Positions 63,976 to 64,000 of a stretch of DNA of 64,000 bases are shown here, piece after piece. A model generated the notes under the pieces. The model was given only the letters and a program-made list of their open reading frames with translations. It was not told the DNA's origin and did no database searches. This DNA is from Erodium maritimum (Eukaryota > Streptophyta > Magnoliopsida > Geraniales > Geraniaceae). The DNA is taken from the NCBI GenBank assembly GCA_963921825.1, contig OY997589.1, forward strand, positions 70,044,523-70,108,522, written 5' to 3'. The position numbers were made by a program, and so were the translations under genes. Numbering within the stretch: position 1 is the stretch's first letter; each line of letters opens with the position of its first letter.

Positions 63976-64000
63976 CTGTCACGCCCCGAATTCGGTAGAA

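Larger units (their letters stand above)
58028..64000 (-). mobile_element. Chromovirus-type Ty3-gypsy retrotransposon, gag-less, cut by window edge
   Basis: The element is on the minus strand. The 3' LTR is 58028-58971 (944 bp; minus-strand start TGTAAGAACTGC, end CGAATTCGGGGCGTGACA). The polypurine tract acgggggtagat (minus strand) abuts it. The 5' LTR starts in the window only as 63977-64000 and repeats the 3' LTR sequence. A primer-binding site lies at 63963-63975. The coding order is protease, reverse transcriptase, RNase H, integrase and a chromodomain-like end. The region where gag should be (62570-63960) has no gag motif. Stops and frameshifts show it is defective. Confidence 0.9.

Overview
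This window is nuclear DNA of a flowering plant. Two spliced plant genes are visible: the 3' part of a plastid-type phosphoglucomutase gene and a complete gibberellin 20-oxidase gene. Nearly everything else is plant mobile DNA: L1-type LINEs, Ty1-copia and chromovirus-type Ty3-gypsy elements, very long solo LTRs, a TRIM, Mutator-like (MULE) and PIF/Harbinger-type elements, and poly(A)-tailed non-autonomous retroposons. The species cannot be told from the sequence alone.

Layout. 1-8.5 kb: twelve 3' exons of the phosphoglucomutase gene. One intron holds a 5.3-kb L1 LINE, and that LINE is itself split by a 985-bp TRIM. 8.5-11 kb: 3' flank with a Harbinger-type MITE. 11-23 kb: a decayed second L1 LINE, broken by a pair of very long LTRs, a short retroposon and a 2-kb MULE that contains a smaller MULE. 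23-25.1 kb: copia-like LTR relics. 25.1-27.4 kb: a 2.2-kb retroposon carrying tandem modules and a small MULE-type MITE. 27.4-36.6 kb: one 9.2-kb MULE defined by long terminal inverted repeats and a near-perfect 9-bp target duplication. It carries a broken MADS-box exon fragment and has been filled by a third L1 LINE (itself holding a solo LTR) and a Harbinger-type MITE. 37-41.7 kb: three more copies of the 25-kb retroposon family, one nested in another. 42-52 kb: a degenerate Myb/SANT-like Harbinger-type gene split by an 8.5-kb copia element with almost identical LTRs but a heavily broken pol. 52.5-53.9 kb: GA20ox. 55.2-64 kb: long LTRs of the same type as at 11-17 and 30-33 kb, a tRNA-derived SINE-like sequence, and a gag-less chromovirus running off the right edge.

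Points of most interest: (1) a MULE that captured a MADS-box fragment; (2) a hairpin with a mostly GNRA-type loop followed by a pyrimidine tract and CAG/G splice-acceptor sequence, found in six LTRs and matched in three of them by an upstream AG/GTAGGG donor, suggesting an intron inside the LTR; (3) a copia copy with near-identical LTRs whose integrase and reverse transcriptase catalytic residues are lost, suggesting recent mobilisation in trans; (4) a retroposon family without a recognisable protein but with repeated 60-90-bp modules; (5) a phosphoglucomutase intron whose acceptor reads AT instead of AG.

All calls rest on reading the sequence and on general knowledge of the families. No database search or alignment program was run, so element boundaries without a target duplication are approximate.
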